Made by a program: the position numbers and the translations under genes. Positions 9,293 to 18,783 of a DNA stretch of 41,931 nucleotides are shown here, one piece after another. The stretch is from contig CALLXS010000091.1 in NCBI GenBank assembly GCA_937875295.1, forward strand, positions 1 through 41,931, given 5' to 3'. The notes below the pieces were generated by a model. That model did no database searches and had not been told where the DNA came from. It saw nothing but the letters and a program-made list of their open reading frames with translations. The number at the start of each line of letters is the position of its first letter. The first letter of the stretch is position 1. Source of the stretch: an uncultured bacterium (GTDB lineage: Bacteria > Bacteroidota > Ignavibacteria > Kapaibacteriales > UBA2268).

Positions 9293-9907
9293 TTATTCTT
9301 CAGTACTTTCAGTTTCTGCAGTTGATTCTGTGCTAGTTTCTGCTGCATCTGCAGTGGCAGTACGAGCTTTCACTACTTGAACTACAGTAGTAGATTTAGG
9401 TAAAATAAATTCAAATTTATCATCAAGTAGATGTTCAATTTGGATTACCTGCCCCAAACCTAATTTAGAAATATCTACGTGTAATTTAGTAGGTAAATCA
9501 GCTGGCAAGCATTTAATTTTTAATTTATGCAGATTTTGTTGTAGAACGCCACCTTGACGTACTCCAATTGAAGAACCAGTAATTGAAATAGGCACTTCAA
9601 AAATAATTTTTTCGTCATCTTTATAACCTAATAAATCAAAATGAATTAATTTATCAGTTACTGGACAGAATTTCATTTCCTTAATAAAGCAACTTTGATT
9701 TCCTCCCTGCCCTTCGATATTTAAATCAACTAATTTAGCTTCATTAGTATAAATCAATGATTTCATATCTACTGGATTAGCAGAAATGGAGATTGGCTCT
9801 TTACCATTCATATAAAATACGCCCGGAATTTCACCATTACGTCTAATTGCTTTTGCGGCTTTTTTCCCTGTTTGGCGAAGTTTAGTATTTAGAGCAACTT
9901 TATCCAT
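9293..9907 (-). CDS. rplY: 50S ribosomal protein bL25, long (Ctc/TL5) form
   Basis: The 204-residue protein has the L25 5S-rRNA-binding domain at about 1-92 (KAIRRNGEIPGVFYMNGKEP, then FIKEMKFCPVTDKLIHFDLL). The C-terminal CTC beta domain follows at about 95-185 (VPISITGSSIGVRQGGVLQQ, DISKLGLGQVIQIEHL). The tail is Ala/Thr/Glu-rich and acidic. This is the two-domain Ctc form rather than the short E. coli L25. It binds 5S rRNA in the central protuberance of the large subunit. It lies 72 bp downstream of prs on the same strand, the common prs-rplY pairing, and a hairpin terminator follows. The pth gene that often comes next in other bacteria is absent here. Confidence 0.95.
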   Translation of the reverse strand: MDKVALNTKLRQTGKKAAKAIRRNGEIPGVFYMNGKEPISISANPVDMKSLIYTNEAKLVDLNIEGQGGNQSCFIKEMKFCPVTDKLIHFDLLGYKDDEKIIFEVPISITGSSIGVRQGGVLQQNLHKLKIKCLPADLPTKLHVDISKLGLGQVIQIEHLLDDKFEFILPKSTTVVQVVKARTATADAAETSTESTAETESTEE

Positions 9908-9979
9908 TGTTTTTAAATTCCTTATATTTTTATTTATTTTCTTATCTATTTTAAATTAATTAGAGAAATTAAGTGTTTC

Positions 9980-10918
9980 TTATCTCTCTATATCAAATAA
10001 TGTGCTAATTGAGCGGTTATCGTGAGTACGCAAAATTGCTTCGCCGAGCAATACAGAGACAGTAACCACTTTGATTTTCTCTGAAGCTCTTTTTAGTGGA
10101 ATAGTGTCTGTTACATACATTGTATCAATAGACTTACTATTTTCTAATCTTTCAAAAGCATTTCCAGAAAATACAGGATGAACACAAAGTCCATAAATAT
10201 GCAATGCACCCTTTTCTTTTAGAGAATCTGCACATTGAATAAATGTATTTCCTGTATCAATCATATCATCTACGATAACTACATTTTTGCCTTCTACATC
10301 TCCCACAATATGAGTAATTTCAGCTACATTATGAGCGGGACGTCTTTTATCCACTAATAATAAGTCACCACCTAATCTTTTTGCATATGAGCGAGCTGTT
10401 TTAATTCCACCTACATCTGGAGCTGCAACGGTCAAATTTTCAATTTTTTTCTTATCTAATTTAGTAATTAATGCTGGCGATGCATACAAATGGTCTAAAG
10501 GTATATCGAAAAAACCTTGTATTTGTGATGAATGCAAGTCAACTGTGATAATTCTATCAGCTCCTGCCCGCACAAGCATATTAGCTACTAATTTAGCTGT
10601 GATTGCTACTCTTGGTTGATCTTTCCTATCTTGGCGTGCATAACCATAATATGGTATCACTGCTGTTACTCTTGAAGCAGATGCACGCTTTGCAGCATCA
10701 ATCAATATTAACAATTCCATTAAATTATCAGATGGAGCGAATGTAGATTGAATAATAAATAAATCTACACCTCTTACATTTTCTTCATATTTTGCCCAAA
10801 TTTCGCCATCACTAAAATTAGTAATGCTTACTTGCAATAAGTCGATACCGAGGCTTGCAGCTACTTTTTTTGACAATTCAGGATTTGACCTACCTGAAAC
10901 TATTTTAAAATCTGCCAT
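9980..10918 (-). CDS. prs: Ribose-phosphate pyrophosphokinase (PRPP synthetase)
   Basis: This enzyme makes PRPP from ribose 5-phosphate and ATP, feeding nucleotide, His and Trp synthesis. The 312-residue length is typical. Class I signatures are visible: FSDGEIWAKYEENVRG near the N-terminus, YYGYARQDRKDQPR (the flexible-loop/ATP region), ITVDLHSSQIQGFFDIPLDHLYA (metal and ribose-phosphate binding), and the PRPP-binding loop VVIVDDMIDTGNTF. The last is slightly changed from the more common DTAGT. It lies 57 bp downstream of tRNA-Gln and 72 bp upstream of rplY, all on the minus strand, so the three are likely transcribed together. Confidence 0.97.
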   Translation of the reverse strand: MADFKIVSGRSNPELSKKVAASLGIDLLQVSITNFSDGEIWAKYEENVRGVDLFIIQSTFAPSDNLMELLILIDAAKRASASRVTAVIPYYGYARQDRKDQPRVAITAKLVANMLVRAGADRIITVDLHSSQIQGFFDIPLDHLYASPALITKLDKKKIENLTVAAPDVGGIKTARSYAKRLGGDLLLVDKRRPAHNVAEITHIVGDVEGKNVVIVDDMIDTGNTFIQCADSLKEKGALHIYGLCVHPVFSGNAFERLENSKSIDTMYVTDTIPLKRASEKIKVVTVSVLLGEAILRTHDNRSISTLFDIER

Positions 10919-10974
10919 TGTAGATGATTCCAGAAGAAACTGATAATTAATTTACATATATAAATATAAAAAAG

Positions 10975-11046
10975 CTGGGATGGCAGGGATCGAACCTGCG
11001 AATGTCGCCTCCAAAGGGCGATGCCTTACCACTTGGCTACATCCCA
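10975..11046 (-). tRNA. tRNA-Gln (anticodon TTG)
   Basis: Read on the minus strand, the 72-nt gene folds as a complete cloverleaf. The acceptor TGGGATG pairs with CATCCCA, with discriminator G. The D arm is GCC...GGC, the anticodon stem TCGCC/GGCGA encloses loop CTTTGGA (anticodon TTG, reading CAA), the variable loop is CATTC, and the T arm is GCAGG-TTCGATC-CCTGC. CCA is not encoded. It precedes prs on the same strand. Confidence 0.96.
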
Positions 11047-11063
11047 ATCTTCTATTCCGTTAG

Positions 11064-11071
11064 CAAACTTA
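11064..11071 (-). promoter_or_regulatory. Possible -7 element of the tRNA-Gln/prs/rplY transcript
   Basis: On the minus strand TAAGTTTG (11071-11064) matches TAnnTTTG and lies 18-25 nt before the 5' end of tRNA-Gln, a sensible distance. I cannot find a convincing TTG/TTTG -33 element about 20 bp further upstream. Confidence 0.35.
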
Positions 11072-11287
11072 CCTTTAAAAAGTTACATTTATCTTAATAA
11101 GAATTATAACGGACTTCAAAATTAACATTTTTTTGTATAATACACAAATATTTTTTTTATCAAATAATAATAATTCTAAATTTTCTACGTCGTACAATTG
11201 TATGTAATAATTATTCTATAGTATTTTTTTGCTAAAAATCTTGTATTATATTAATTATTATTTCATTTTGAAATTAAGAAAATAAAA

Positions 11288-11839
11288 ATGAATCAATTAT
11301 TTCACGATATTATTAAAAAATTCAATTTTGATGGATATAAGCTAATTCCTGCCAATAAAATTGTCGTTTCTCAAAGAGTTAGAATAAAATGTTCATTCGG
11401 TTGTGAAAATTATGGAAGTGGTTCATGCCCACCAAATGTCCCAACGATTGCTGAATGCAGAGAATTTTTCAATGAATATTCTAATGCTATTATTATTAGA
11501 ATATTAATTAACATTAATCAAAATAGTGATAACATAAATAAAAATCGTAATGACGTTGATTTAACTAATGTTAAATTACTCGAATTAGAAAAGGAATTTT
11601 TTAAAGCTGGATATCCTTTTGCATTTGTATTTTATCACTCAAATTGCTCTAAAAAGAACATAATAGAGCATAAATGCGATAGTAGGATTAATTGCAGTCA
11701 TAAGTCTGATTGCAGACCTTGCCCAACTTCATTTGGAGTTGATATGTATTCTACATTAAAAAAAAATAATATCGATATTGTTGCATTAGAACCAAATTCT
11801 GAATATTACTATAAATATTCTATATTATTAATTGATTAA
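11288..11839 (+). CDS. DUF2284 family predicted metal-binding protein
   Basis: The 183-residue protein has the DUF2284 cysteine pattern. An N-terminal block has VRIKCSFGCENYGSGSCPPN (Cys near residues 35, 39 and 47), and a C-terminal block has NCSKKNIIEHKCD..CSHKSDCRPCPTSFGVDMY. These cysteines probably bind a metal or Fe-S cluster, but the reaction is not known. The ATG at 11288 is clear and follows AAATAAAA. It is transcribed alone, with AT-rich spacers of 241 bp before it and 211 bp after it in which I see no other gene. Confidence 0.75.
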   Translation: MNQLFHDIIKKFNFDGYKLIPANKIVVSQRVRIKCSFGCENYGSGSCPPNVPTIAECREFFNEYSNAIIIRILININQNSDNINKNRNDVDLTNVKLLELEKEFFKAGYPFAFVFYHSNCSKKNIIEHKCDSRINCSHKSDCRPCPTSFGVDMYSTLKKNNIDIVALEPNSEYYYKYSILLID

Positions 11840-12050
11840 TCTTATTAATTGTATTTAAAAATCAATTTTAATAATAACCATAATAAAATAATTACGTATA
11901 AAAATATTACTAATTACAAATTAATTAATTTTGTATGAAAATTTTAATATATAGTAAAAATATTAAATTCATTATTTAAAATTAATTCTTAATTTTGTAA
12001 TTCATAATAATCATTGTAAAATATTAAATAACAAATAAATGGAGATATAA

Positions 12051-13703
12051 ATGCGAAAATATCTTATTTCGGGAATTGTGCTAATATGTGGTGTAGTAGC
12101 AGGATTCTCTCTACAACCTGTAATTTCTAGTGATAATATCTTTGAAAATACAAAAAAATTCGATCGTGTGCTAAATACTGCAAATAGAAATTATTTGGAA
12201 GATATTGATGCTAAAAAATTAACTGAAGCTGCTATTCGTGCTATGCTAAATGAACTTGACCCCCATTCAGTATATATCACAGCTGAAGATATGAAAGGTG
12301 TGAATGAAGATTTCTCCGGTAGCTTCGAAGGTATCGGTGTCGAATTCGACATAGTAAATGATACTCTCACTGTAGCTACTCCTATTGCCGGGGGACCAAG
12401 CGATGAAGTTGGTATTCAATCTCGCGATAAAATTGTAAAAATTGATGGAATTGATGCTATTGGTATATCACGCGATTCAGTTCCAAAGAAATTAAGAGGT
12501 CCAAAGGGTACTGTAGTAAAATTAGATATTAAAAGATCTGGCGTTAAAGATATTCTGCATTTTTCGATTACTAGAGATAAAATTCCATTAAATTCTGTCG
12601 TTTCAAAATATGTTATTGAAGATACTGACATAGGAGTAATTGGGATCAATAGATTTATGGCTACTACTAATGATGAATTAAATCAAGCCTTAGAAGAACT
12701 TCAAGCACAAGGAATGAAAAAATTAATACTTGATTTGCGTATTAATCCTGGTGGATATTTAGACCAAGCATTTAGAATGGCTGATGAATTCTTAGGGCAT
12801 GGAGATACTATTGTTTATACTATTGGTAAAAGACCAGAATTTAATGAAGCATATATTGCAAAAGACGGTGATAAATGGGAAGATATTCCTTTGATTGTGT
12901 TAATTGATGCTGGATCTGCATCTGCAAGCGAAATTGTTTCCGGTGCTATTCAAGATAGAGATAGAGGATTAGTCTTAGGCGTGACATCTTTTGGAAAAGG
13001 ATTAGTACAAAGACAATATCCATTAGGTGATGGTTCTTCTTTCAGATTAACAATTTCTAAATATTATACTCCTTCCGGCAGATGTATCCAAAGAAAATAC
13101 GAGGACAAAGACGACTACAGACATTTAGTCGGTAGATTAGATTTAGAAAATGGAAATTATATTGACAATGCTCTTAAGAAAATTAAAGATCAAGTGCATA
13201 AATTTAACGAAAAAGAAAAAAATGAAAAAGAAAAAATTAATATAGATTCTTTACCTATTTATAAAACTCGTATCGGCAGAGAAGTATTCGGTGCCGGTGG
13301 TATTACTCCCGATGTAATAGTTAAGTATGATACTATTACTCCTTTATACAGAGAAATTAGAAATAAGAATGCATATTACTTATATGTAGAAGATTATTTG
13401 AATAGTCATCCAGAATTCAAATCTAAATATCAAAATAATTTCAAGGATTTTTCTAAAAAATTCATTGTCGATGACAAAATCTTAAATGAATTTAAACAAT
13501 TTGCTACAAAAAAGGAAATCAAATGGAATGACGAAGATGCTAAAAAGGATAAACTATTTATTCAAAATGCAATTAAATCCACTTTCGCCCGGTCAATTTG
13601 GGACAGAAACAAAGCATCACAAATATCATCTCAGGTAGACGTTCAAATTGTTGAGGCTATTAAATATTTCCCAGAAGCAATACGAATATCAAAAACTAAA
13701 TAA
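12051..13703 (+). CDS. Periplasmic C-terminal processing peptidase, S41 family (CtpA/Prc-like)
   Basis: This is a serine protease of the tail-specific/CtpA type, with a signal peptide or membrane anchor (1-22, KYLISGIVLICGVVAGFSL). The N-terminal helices include AIRAMLNELDPHS. The PDZ domain spans about 90-175 (GSFEGIGVEF, then the DKIVKIDG ligand-binding loop and LRGPKGTVV). The protease core has LILDLRINPGGYL (226-237), the catalytic Ser motif GSASASE (288-294) and the Lys of SFGKGLVQ (K316), completing the Ser-Lys dyad. The C-terminal ~150 residues are charged and helical, giving 550 residues in all. An ATG at 12051 follows GGAG at a normal distance. It trims C-termini of periplasmic proteins; its specific targets are unknown. 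A terminator follows. Confidence 0.93.
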   Translation: MRKYLISGIVLICGVVAGFSLQPVISSDNIFENTKKFDRVLNTANRNYLEDIDAKKLTEAAIRAMLNELDPHSVYITAEDMKGVNEDFSGSFEGIGVEFDIVNDTLTVATPIAGGPSDEVGIQSRDKIVKIDGIDAIGISRDSVPKKLRGPKGTVVKLDIKRSGVKDILHFSITRDKIPLNSVVSKYVIEDTDIGVIGINRFMATTNDELNQALEELQAQGMKKLILDLRINPGGYLDQAFRMADEFLGHGDTIVYTIGKRPEFNEAYIAKDGDKWEDIPLIVLIDAGSASASEIVSGAIQDRDRGLVLGVTSFGKGLVQRQYPLGDGSSFRLTISKYYTPSGRCIQRKYEDKDDYRHLVGRLDLENGNYIDNALKKIKDQVHKFNEKEKNEKEKINIDSLPIYKTRIGREVFGAGGITPDVIVKYDTITPLYREIRNKNAYYLYVEDYLNSHPEFKSKYQNNFKDFSKKFIVDDKILNEFKQFATKKEIKWNDEDAKKDKLFIQNAIKSTFARSIWDRNKASQISSQVDVQIVEAIKYFPEAIRISKTK

Positions 13704-13730
13704 AATTATATTATAATAAAATATAATGAA

Positions 13731-13761
13731 AAAGGCTACTTATAATAAATAAGTAGCCTTT
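13731..13761. terminator. Bidirectional terminator between convergent genes
   Basis: AAAGGCTACTTAT (13731-13743) and ATAAGTAGCCTTT (13749-13761) form a perfect 13-bp stem around a 5-nt loop. It lies between the stops of the S41 protease (plus) and the DUF4836 lipoprotein (minus). There is an A-rich tract on the left and a T-rich tract on the right, so it can work in both directions. Confidence 0.85.
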
Positions 13762-13785
13762 GCTTTTATATTATTTGTTAATTAA

Positions 13786-15426
13786 TTACATCGAACCTGC
13801 CATTGCAACACCAACTAATTTCTCAACGGTTTTAATTAATGTCAAGAATGAATTTTGATTATGCTTTTTAAATTTTATAGAAGATTTACCTGATTTGCCA
13901 GATTTATCTTGCTCAAAAATTATAACATCAAAAATATTAAAAGCATCTACAATAGGTTTGTAAGTAGCATCAGAAAATAGTTTAGCTTTTAGTACTGGAG
14001 GGAAAGTATCGAAATTGATATTCATATAACCAAAATTACCTTTTTTAAGCTGAGAAGCATAAGTTGAGGTAGTTAAATTTTCTGGTAAAGAACTTGTTTC
14101 TACAGCTTTTAAAGTATTAATATCATTTGAAATCATAATAATATTATTTGCATTAATACAATATAATTTTATTTTTTCTTCGCTTTTATTTGGTAATTCA
14201 TAATAATTGCCAACTTTAATAAGCTTTTCTTTAGCTTCTTGATTTAGTGATTCAATTATATTATTATCTTTTGTACCAAGTGCTATTGCAAAAACAGGAA
14301 TATCATTCATTGGAATAGGAAGAGATGAAAATTCATCTAATGAACTAGGATTTTCCATAAAATCAGTAATAGACATAACTACTTCACCATCGAATCTATC
14401 GCTATATTTAGACATAATTTCTATTACTTTTGCTACTGAATTAGTAGTATCATTTTTATCAAATAACTTCTCAGACATAGTTTTATATGATTTTAAAGCC
14501 TCTGCTGGATCAACTGAAGCAGCGTATGCTGCAAAAGAATTTTTTGGAAATATTTTTAATAATTTATCACTGATTTCACCTTTGAATAATTTCTCTAGAT
14601 TGATTAATTTATTTAATTCATCAGATAATTTTGTATCATTAGTGAGATTAATTTCATCATTATTAAATTCTGCAAACATAGTTCCATATGTATCTTTATA
14701 AAGTTCAATAGCTTTATCCTGCGCAAACTGAGGTTGACCTTGAGTAAAAGTTTTTGCTTTATCAAATGATGATTTCATTAATTTTCCGTAATCAATTAGG
14801 AATGAAATATCTTTTTTACCATCATTAAATTCTTTATACATTGGATTAGCTGTAATTGAATTTTCATTTGTCAGAGTCGCGAATTTTTTAAAATCTGTTT
14901 CTACCTGTTGCTTATTTTGCTTTTTGATACCAATCAAGGCATATAATACGTTATCATCCCATGCTAATAGAGTATTTTCTTCTCCTACACCTAAGAATTT
15001 ATCAATTTTACGAGGCTCTTTAGCTTCAGCACCCTGAGCTCTGTTTTTCTTGAGAAATTCATTAAATTTGTTTTTATCTTTTACTGGAGCGAGAAATCCG
15101 AAGTAATCATCATTAATAAACATATAAATTTCGCTCTTTGCATCTAATCCTGTAGCGTCAGAATCAGTGATTATTGCTCTTACATATTTCTCCACATCCG
15201 AAGCGAAAGCACCTAATAAAGACATCATTTGAGTATACAATTGAGATTTGTCAAAATCCTTTAGCTGTCCTTTTTCGTGCAATTTACCTAAATTCATATC
15301 AAGTAAGAGATATGAGTCTTTAGGAATCATTTTGGTCATTTCTGCTTCTTTTTGGCCAGAGCATGATAAAATAAGTATTGTAGCTATAATTAAGCCAATA
15401 CTTAGAAATAAGTTAATACGTCTCAT
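13786..15426 (-). CDS. DUF4836-like lipoprotein
   Basis: The 546-residue protein begins with a lipoprotein signal whose lipobox is LILSC (Cys22), so it is predicted to be acylated and exported. The mature N-terminus has 'MIPKDSYLLLDMNLGKL', the pattern of Bacteroidetes DUF4836 proteins (xIPxxAxxVxxxNxxxL). The rest alternates beta strands and helices in two similar halves: 'KNSFAAYAASVDPAEALK' and 'DIPVFAIALGTKDNNIIESL' resemble 'DYFGFLAPVKDKNKFNEFL'. I see no catalytic motif, and the function of the family is unknown. It is monocistronic, converging on the protease gene at a strong terminator. Confidence 0.7.
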   Translation of the reverse strand: MRRINLFLSIGLIIATILILSCSGQKEAEMTKMIPKDSYLLLDMNLGKLHEKGQLKDFDKSQLYTQMMSLLGAFASDVEKYVRAIITDSDATGLDAKSEIYMFINDDYFGFLAPVKDKNKFNEFLKKNRAQGAEAKEPRKIDKFLGVGEENTLLAWDDNVLYALIGIKKQNKQQVETDFKKFATLTNENSITANPMYKEFNDGKKDISFLIDYGKLMKSSFDKAKTFTQGQPQFAQDKAIELYKDTYGTMFAEFNNDEINLTNDTKLSDELNKLINLEKLFKGEISDKLLKIFPKNSFAAYAASVDPAEALKSYKTMSEKLFDKNDTTNSVAKVIEIMSKYSDRFDGEVVMSITDFMENPSSLDEFSSLPIPMNDIPVFAIALGTKDNNIIESLNQEAKEKLIKVGNYYELPNKSEEKIKLYCINANNIIMISNDINTLKAVETSSLPENLTTSTYASQLKKGNFGYMNINFDTFPPVLKAKLFSDATYKPIVDAFNIFDVIIFEQDKSGKSGKSSIKFKKHNQNSFLTLIKTVEKLVGVAMAGSM

Positions 15427-15627
15427 TATAAAACCCTATATATAGTAAAAATTCAGTTGTTTATCGATTATTTATATTTTGAATATTTCCTTGTTTTAGA
15501 TCAATCTCACTTTTATTTTTATAAAACGTATAAATAAATAAAATTATTTTAATTATAACATTTTAATATTTAAATCGTTCTTAACACATTATTAACAATT
15601 TATTCATAAATTCTTAACTTTTTTAAG

Positions 15628-16449
15628 ATGACAATTTCTAAATATAATTTACTCAGTATATTAGAAGAGCATAAGAACAATTTTTTTCAATCTGCTAAAG
15701 TAGCTCTAACAGACCCAGTAGGAAAGAATCTTAAAAAATATAGAGTATCTGTAAGAAAATTAATAGCTTTTAATCATTTCATTCTATTAATTTCAGGAGG
15801 TGGATATTACAAAGTAATTGAAAAAGAATTAAAAAAAATTATTAAAGATTTTAATCCAATTAGAGATAATCAAGTCCTGCTAAAAATTGTAAATCTATCT
15901 ATTAGCAAAAACAAGAAATTAGAAAATTTAAAATCTTACCTCGAGCATTCGGATAATAGCTTATTAGACTCTAATATTTATTTTAAAATCTCTAAGCAAT
16001 TTCAAGTAATTTCTACATTATTGATATGGCAAAAATTCTATATTACTACGAACTTTCCAGATAATGAAGTTATAGAAAATAATATTGATAATACTTACAA
16101 GCAATTAGAAAATAATTTAAACATTGGATTCCATAATGTAAATAGAACTGATGGTAAATCTATTCATAAATTGAGAATAGCTATAAAGAAATTTAGATAT
16201 ATTGACCAAATTGCAGAAAAATTCTATAATAAAAAATCTAAATATAGTAATATAGAGGAATTACAAGAAATAATGGGGCAAATCCAAGATATTAACGTTT
16301 TGCAAAAATCTATCATGGATTACATGGACTCCAATCAAAAAATCTCAGATAACTCCGTAGAAAACTATTACGAGGAGATAGAACAGCAAAAAGAAGAAAA
16401 GATAGAAGAAATGATGATCCAAATTAGAAAAAATTTAAATATAGGATAA
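15628..16449 (+). CDS. CHAD domain protein
   Basis: The 273-residue protein is helical and Lys/Arg/His-rich. It holds the two halves of a CHAD domain. The first has 'LKKYRVSVRKLIAFNHF' (35-51) and RD at 79-80; the second has 'IHKLRIAIKKFRYI' (179-192) followed by LQEIMGQIQDINVL (212-225), the usual LQxxLGxxxDxxV element. CHAD domains bind inorganic polyphosphate through such basic patches. No CYTH (triphosphatase) domain is fused and no polyphosphate kinase gene is nearby. The C-terminus is a charged coiled coil (EEIEQQKEEKIEEMM). It is a single gene facing the permease operon. Confidence 0.8.
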   Translation: MTISKYNLLSILEEHKNNFFQSAKVALTDPVGKNLKKYRVSVRKLIAFNHFILLISGGGYYKVIEKELKKIIKDFNPIRDNQVLLKIVNLSISKNKKLENLKSYLEHSDNSLLDSNIYFKISKQFQVISTLLIWQKFYITTNFPDNEVIENNIDNTYKQLENNLNIGFHNVNRTDGKSIHKLRIAIKKFRYIDQIAEKFYNKKSKYSNIEELQEIMGQIQDINVLQKSIMDYMDSNQKISDNSVENYYEEIEQQKEEKIEEMMIQIRKNLNIG

Positions 16450-16472
16450 GTTTTTTAAAAAAAATTCTATTT

Positions 16473-16502
16473 ATATTAACTTCGCTTTCTATAAGTTAAT
16501 AT
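16473..16502 (-). terminator. Probable terminator of the ABC exporter operon
   Basis: ATATTAACTT (16473-16482) pairs with AAGTTAATAT (16493-16502) around a 10-nt loop. It overlaps the stop codon of the last permease gene. On the minus strand AAATAGAA and then an 8-T run follow. The stem is AT-rich and the spacing to the U-run is loose, so confidence is moderate. Confidence 0.4.
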
Positions 16503-17594
16503 TGCTAATCCATTCATTATTACAACAAATATTCCTAGAATTAATAATAAATTACTTATTTCTGAAAATTTTGCTCCTTTAATAATTATTGCCCTCGATG
16601 CTTCAATAAAATATGTAATTGGTAGCGAATAAGAAATAGTTTGAGCCCAAGATGGCATACTATCTATTGATGTAAAGAGTCCACTCATTAAAAGTAATAT
16701 CATTACAAAAAAGTAATTTACAAACATTGCTTGCTGTTGTGTATGAGCTAGTGCCGATATAATAAGCCCAAGCCCTAAAATAGAAAGTATATATACATTA
16801 GCATATAATAGCAATAATCCTACATTGCCCAAAATTGGAATCCCATATAAATACACCATTATAAGTAATCCAACAATAAAAACGATGTTACTTATTGCCC
16901 AAAATGGTACCATTTTCCCAATTATAAACTGCCATTTTTTAATTGGTGTAACGTTAATTTGCTCAATTGTACCAATTTCTTTTTCTTTTACGATATTAAG
17001 AGCTGTCAAAAATCCAGCAACTACCGTAAGCAAAAGTACTAATATGGCAGGCACCATAAAATTCTTATAATCTCCCTCTTGATTAAACCACACAGATGAT
17101 CGCACATCTATTGAATTTGAAAGAGAGCTTTCTATTTGTGGATACCACTCTAATACAATTTGTTGATTAAAGTCTTTGATTATCATATTTAAATAATAAG
17201 TACCTAACATTGCCTTTACACCATTTATTGCATTTGCAGTTGCAGACAATTGATTACCATTATCCCTGATTAAATTCCTCTCAAAATTAGCTGGAATTGT
17301 CAAAATAACATCAACTTTATTCATTTGTAAATCTTGAATTGCATCTTTATACGAATCATAATAGCTATATAAATTAAATGATTCCGATGCTGAAAATAGC
17401 GAAATTAAATCTCTAGAATATGTGCTTTTATCTAAATCAACTATTGAAATTGATACATGTCTTACGTCCAAATCAATAGCCCAAGGCAAAATAAGCATTT
17501 GCAAAATTGGTACAGCAAAAATAATCGCTACTATCATTTTATCTCTGAGTACTTGCTTAAACTCTTTTTGTATTAAGATTAAAATTTTTCTCAT
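16476..17594 (-). CDS. ABC-2 type permease (YbhR-like), last gene of the exporter operon
   Basis: The 372-residue protein has the ABC2_membrane_3 layout. One N-terminal helix follows 'IQKEFKQVLRDKMIVAIIFAVPILQMLILP' (about 8-37). A large extracytoplasmic domain spans about 40-175. Five helices then occupy about 178-370, with the cytoplasmic loop 'NIVKEKEIGTIEQINVTPIKKWQFIIGKM', the conserved REKExGTxEQLxVTP motif that couples to the ATPase. It probably forms a heterodimeric channel with the other permease, 17 bp upstream. It corresponds to YbhR in E. coli; the exported substrate is unknown. Confidence 0.9.
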   Translation of the reverse strand: MRKILILIQKEFKQVLRDKMIVAIIFAVPILQMLILPWAIDLDVRHVSISIVDLDKSTYSRDLISLFSASESFNLYSYYDSYKDAIQDLQMNKVDVILTIPANFERNLIRDNGNQLSATANAINGVKAMLGTYYLNMIIKDFNQQIVLEWYPQIESSLSNSIDVRSSVWFNQEGDYKNFMVPAILVLLLTVVAGFLTALNIVKEKEIGTIEQINVTPIKKWQFIIGKMVPFWAISNIVFIVGLLIMVYLYGIPILGNVGLLLLYANVYILSILGLGLIISALAHTQQQAMFVNYFFVMILLLMSGLFTSIDSMPSWAQTISYSLPITYFIEASRAIIIKGAKFSEISNLLLILGIFVVIMNGLAILTYRKRS

Positions 17595-17611
17595 TTATCG
17601 CTGCCCAATCC

Positions 17612-18751
17612 TTATTGCATTCTCTTTTTAAATTTCAACAAACTCAATGCCGTCAAAGTAATCGTCATACCACCCAAAATTGCTGTTTCTTTCCAAATTG
17701 AAGCAAATCCAACTCCTTTTAGCATTATATCCTTCACAACAATAAAATACCATTTTGCAGGTACAATATTAGCAAGCCATTGATAAAAAGTTGGCATATT
17801 TTCTAATGGAAATATAAAGCCAGTAAATAGTATTGTAGGCAAAAGCATTCCCATCATAGAAAGTAACATTGCTACTGCTTGAGTCTCTGCAATGCTTGAA
17901 AATAGCAAACCAAACGTTAGACAAGTTAAAATAAACAACATGCTTTCCGCCATTAGTAGAAATACACTACCTTTAAGTGGGACTCCTAAAATATATTTAC
18001 TCATAAGTAAAATAATAATTAGATTTGCAAAAGAAAGAACAAAGTAAGGCAATGCCTTAGAAATTAATACTAAAATAGGTCTAAGCGGAGAAACTAAAAG
18101 CACTTCAAAAGAACCAAATTCCTTTTCTCTAACTACCGATACTGCTGTCAATGTTGTACAAACTATCATCATTACCATTGCAATCACTCCGGGAATAAAC
18201 ATCATTGAACCATTTAGTTCTGGATTATAGAGCATTGCAACTTCTACATCAATTGTAAATGGCATTTTAGTACCATTTTTATTTAATTCCGTTAATTGAT
18301 AATCGCCAATTATAGCATTAATATAATTAATTATTGTTTTAGCAATATTTGGGTCTGTACCTTCAGTAATTAATTGCACAGTATTATCTTTGCCGGTCGC
18401 TCTGCCGAAATTTTCTGGGAATATAACTACAGCTTTTATTTTACCTTGTTTTATGTAGGTTTCAACATTTTCTGCATTATGTTCAGCCATTTTAATTGTA
18501 AAAAATGGGCTAGCTTCAATTTTATCAGTAATTTCTTTAGATTCAATTGATGATGCTTGGTTTACAACCATAATGTTTGCATTTTTTAACTCATTTGTGA
18601 GAGCAAAACCAAAAAGTAAAATTTGTACAGCAGGAAGAGCAAACATTACAAGTAGAGTTCTTTTATCTCTAAAAACATGATAAAATTCTTTACGAATAAA
18701 GGCTCCAAATTGCTTGAATATTTTTGTATTATTTTTCTTTTTATGATGCAT
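17612..18751 (-). CDS. ABC-2 type permease (YbhS-like)
   Basis: The 379-residue protein shares the topology of the next gene: a cytoplasmic IRKEFYHVFRDKRTLLVMF entry helix, an extracytoplasmic domain, then five helices. Its coupling motif is VVREKEFGSFEVLLVSPLRP, the YbhS/YhhJ variant of REKExGTxExLxVSP. It lies 32 bp after the second ATPase gene and 17 bp before the partner permease. The N-terminal 'MHHKKKNNTKIFKQFGAF' is basic and cytoplasmic. The two different permease genes suggest a heterodimeric membrane part. Confidence 0.9.
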   Translation of the reverse strand: MHHKKKNNTKIFKQFGAFIRKEFYHVFRDKRTLLVMFALPAVQILLFGFALTNELKNANIMVVNQASSIESKEITDKIEASPFFTIKMAEHNAENVETYIKQGKIKAVVIFPENFGRATGKDNTVQLITEGTDPNIAKTIINYINAIIGDYQLTELNKNGTKMPFTIDVEVAMLYNPELNGSMMFIPGVIAMVMMIVCTTLTAVSVVREKEFGSFEVLLVSPLRPILVLISKALPYFVLSFANLIIILLMSKYILGVPLKGSVFLLMAESMLFILTCLTFGLLFSSIAETQAVAMLLSMMGMLLPTILFTGFIFPLENMPTFYQWLANIVPAKWYFIVVKDIMLKGVGFASIWKETAILGGMTITLTALSLLKFKKRMQ

Positions 18752-18783
18752 TGTTTTGATTAATTACTTTTGTGATTATTCAT

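Noticed and set aside
11047..11287. Possible small RNA or riboswitch in the spacer before the DUF2284 gene
   Set aside because: Only short palindromes such as TACAATTGTA are visible; nothing resembles a known riboswitch or structured RNA.
11926..11997. Two TAATTTTG boxes upstream of the S41 protease as promoters
   Set aside because: They match TAnnTTTG, but neither has a TTG/TTTG about 20 bp upstream; in such AT-rich DNA the -7 match alone is weak.
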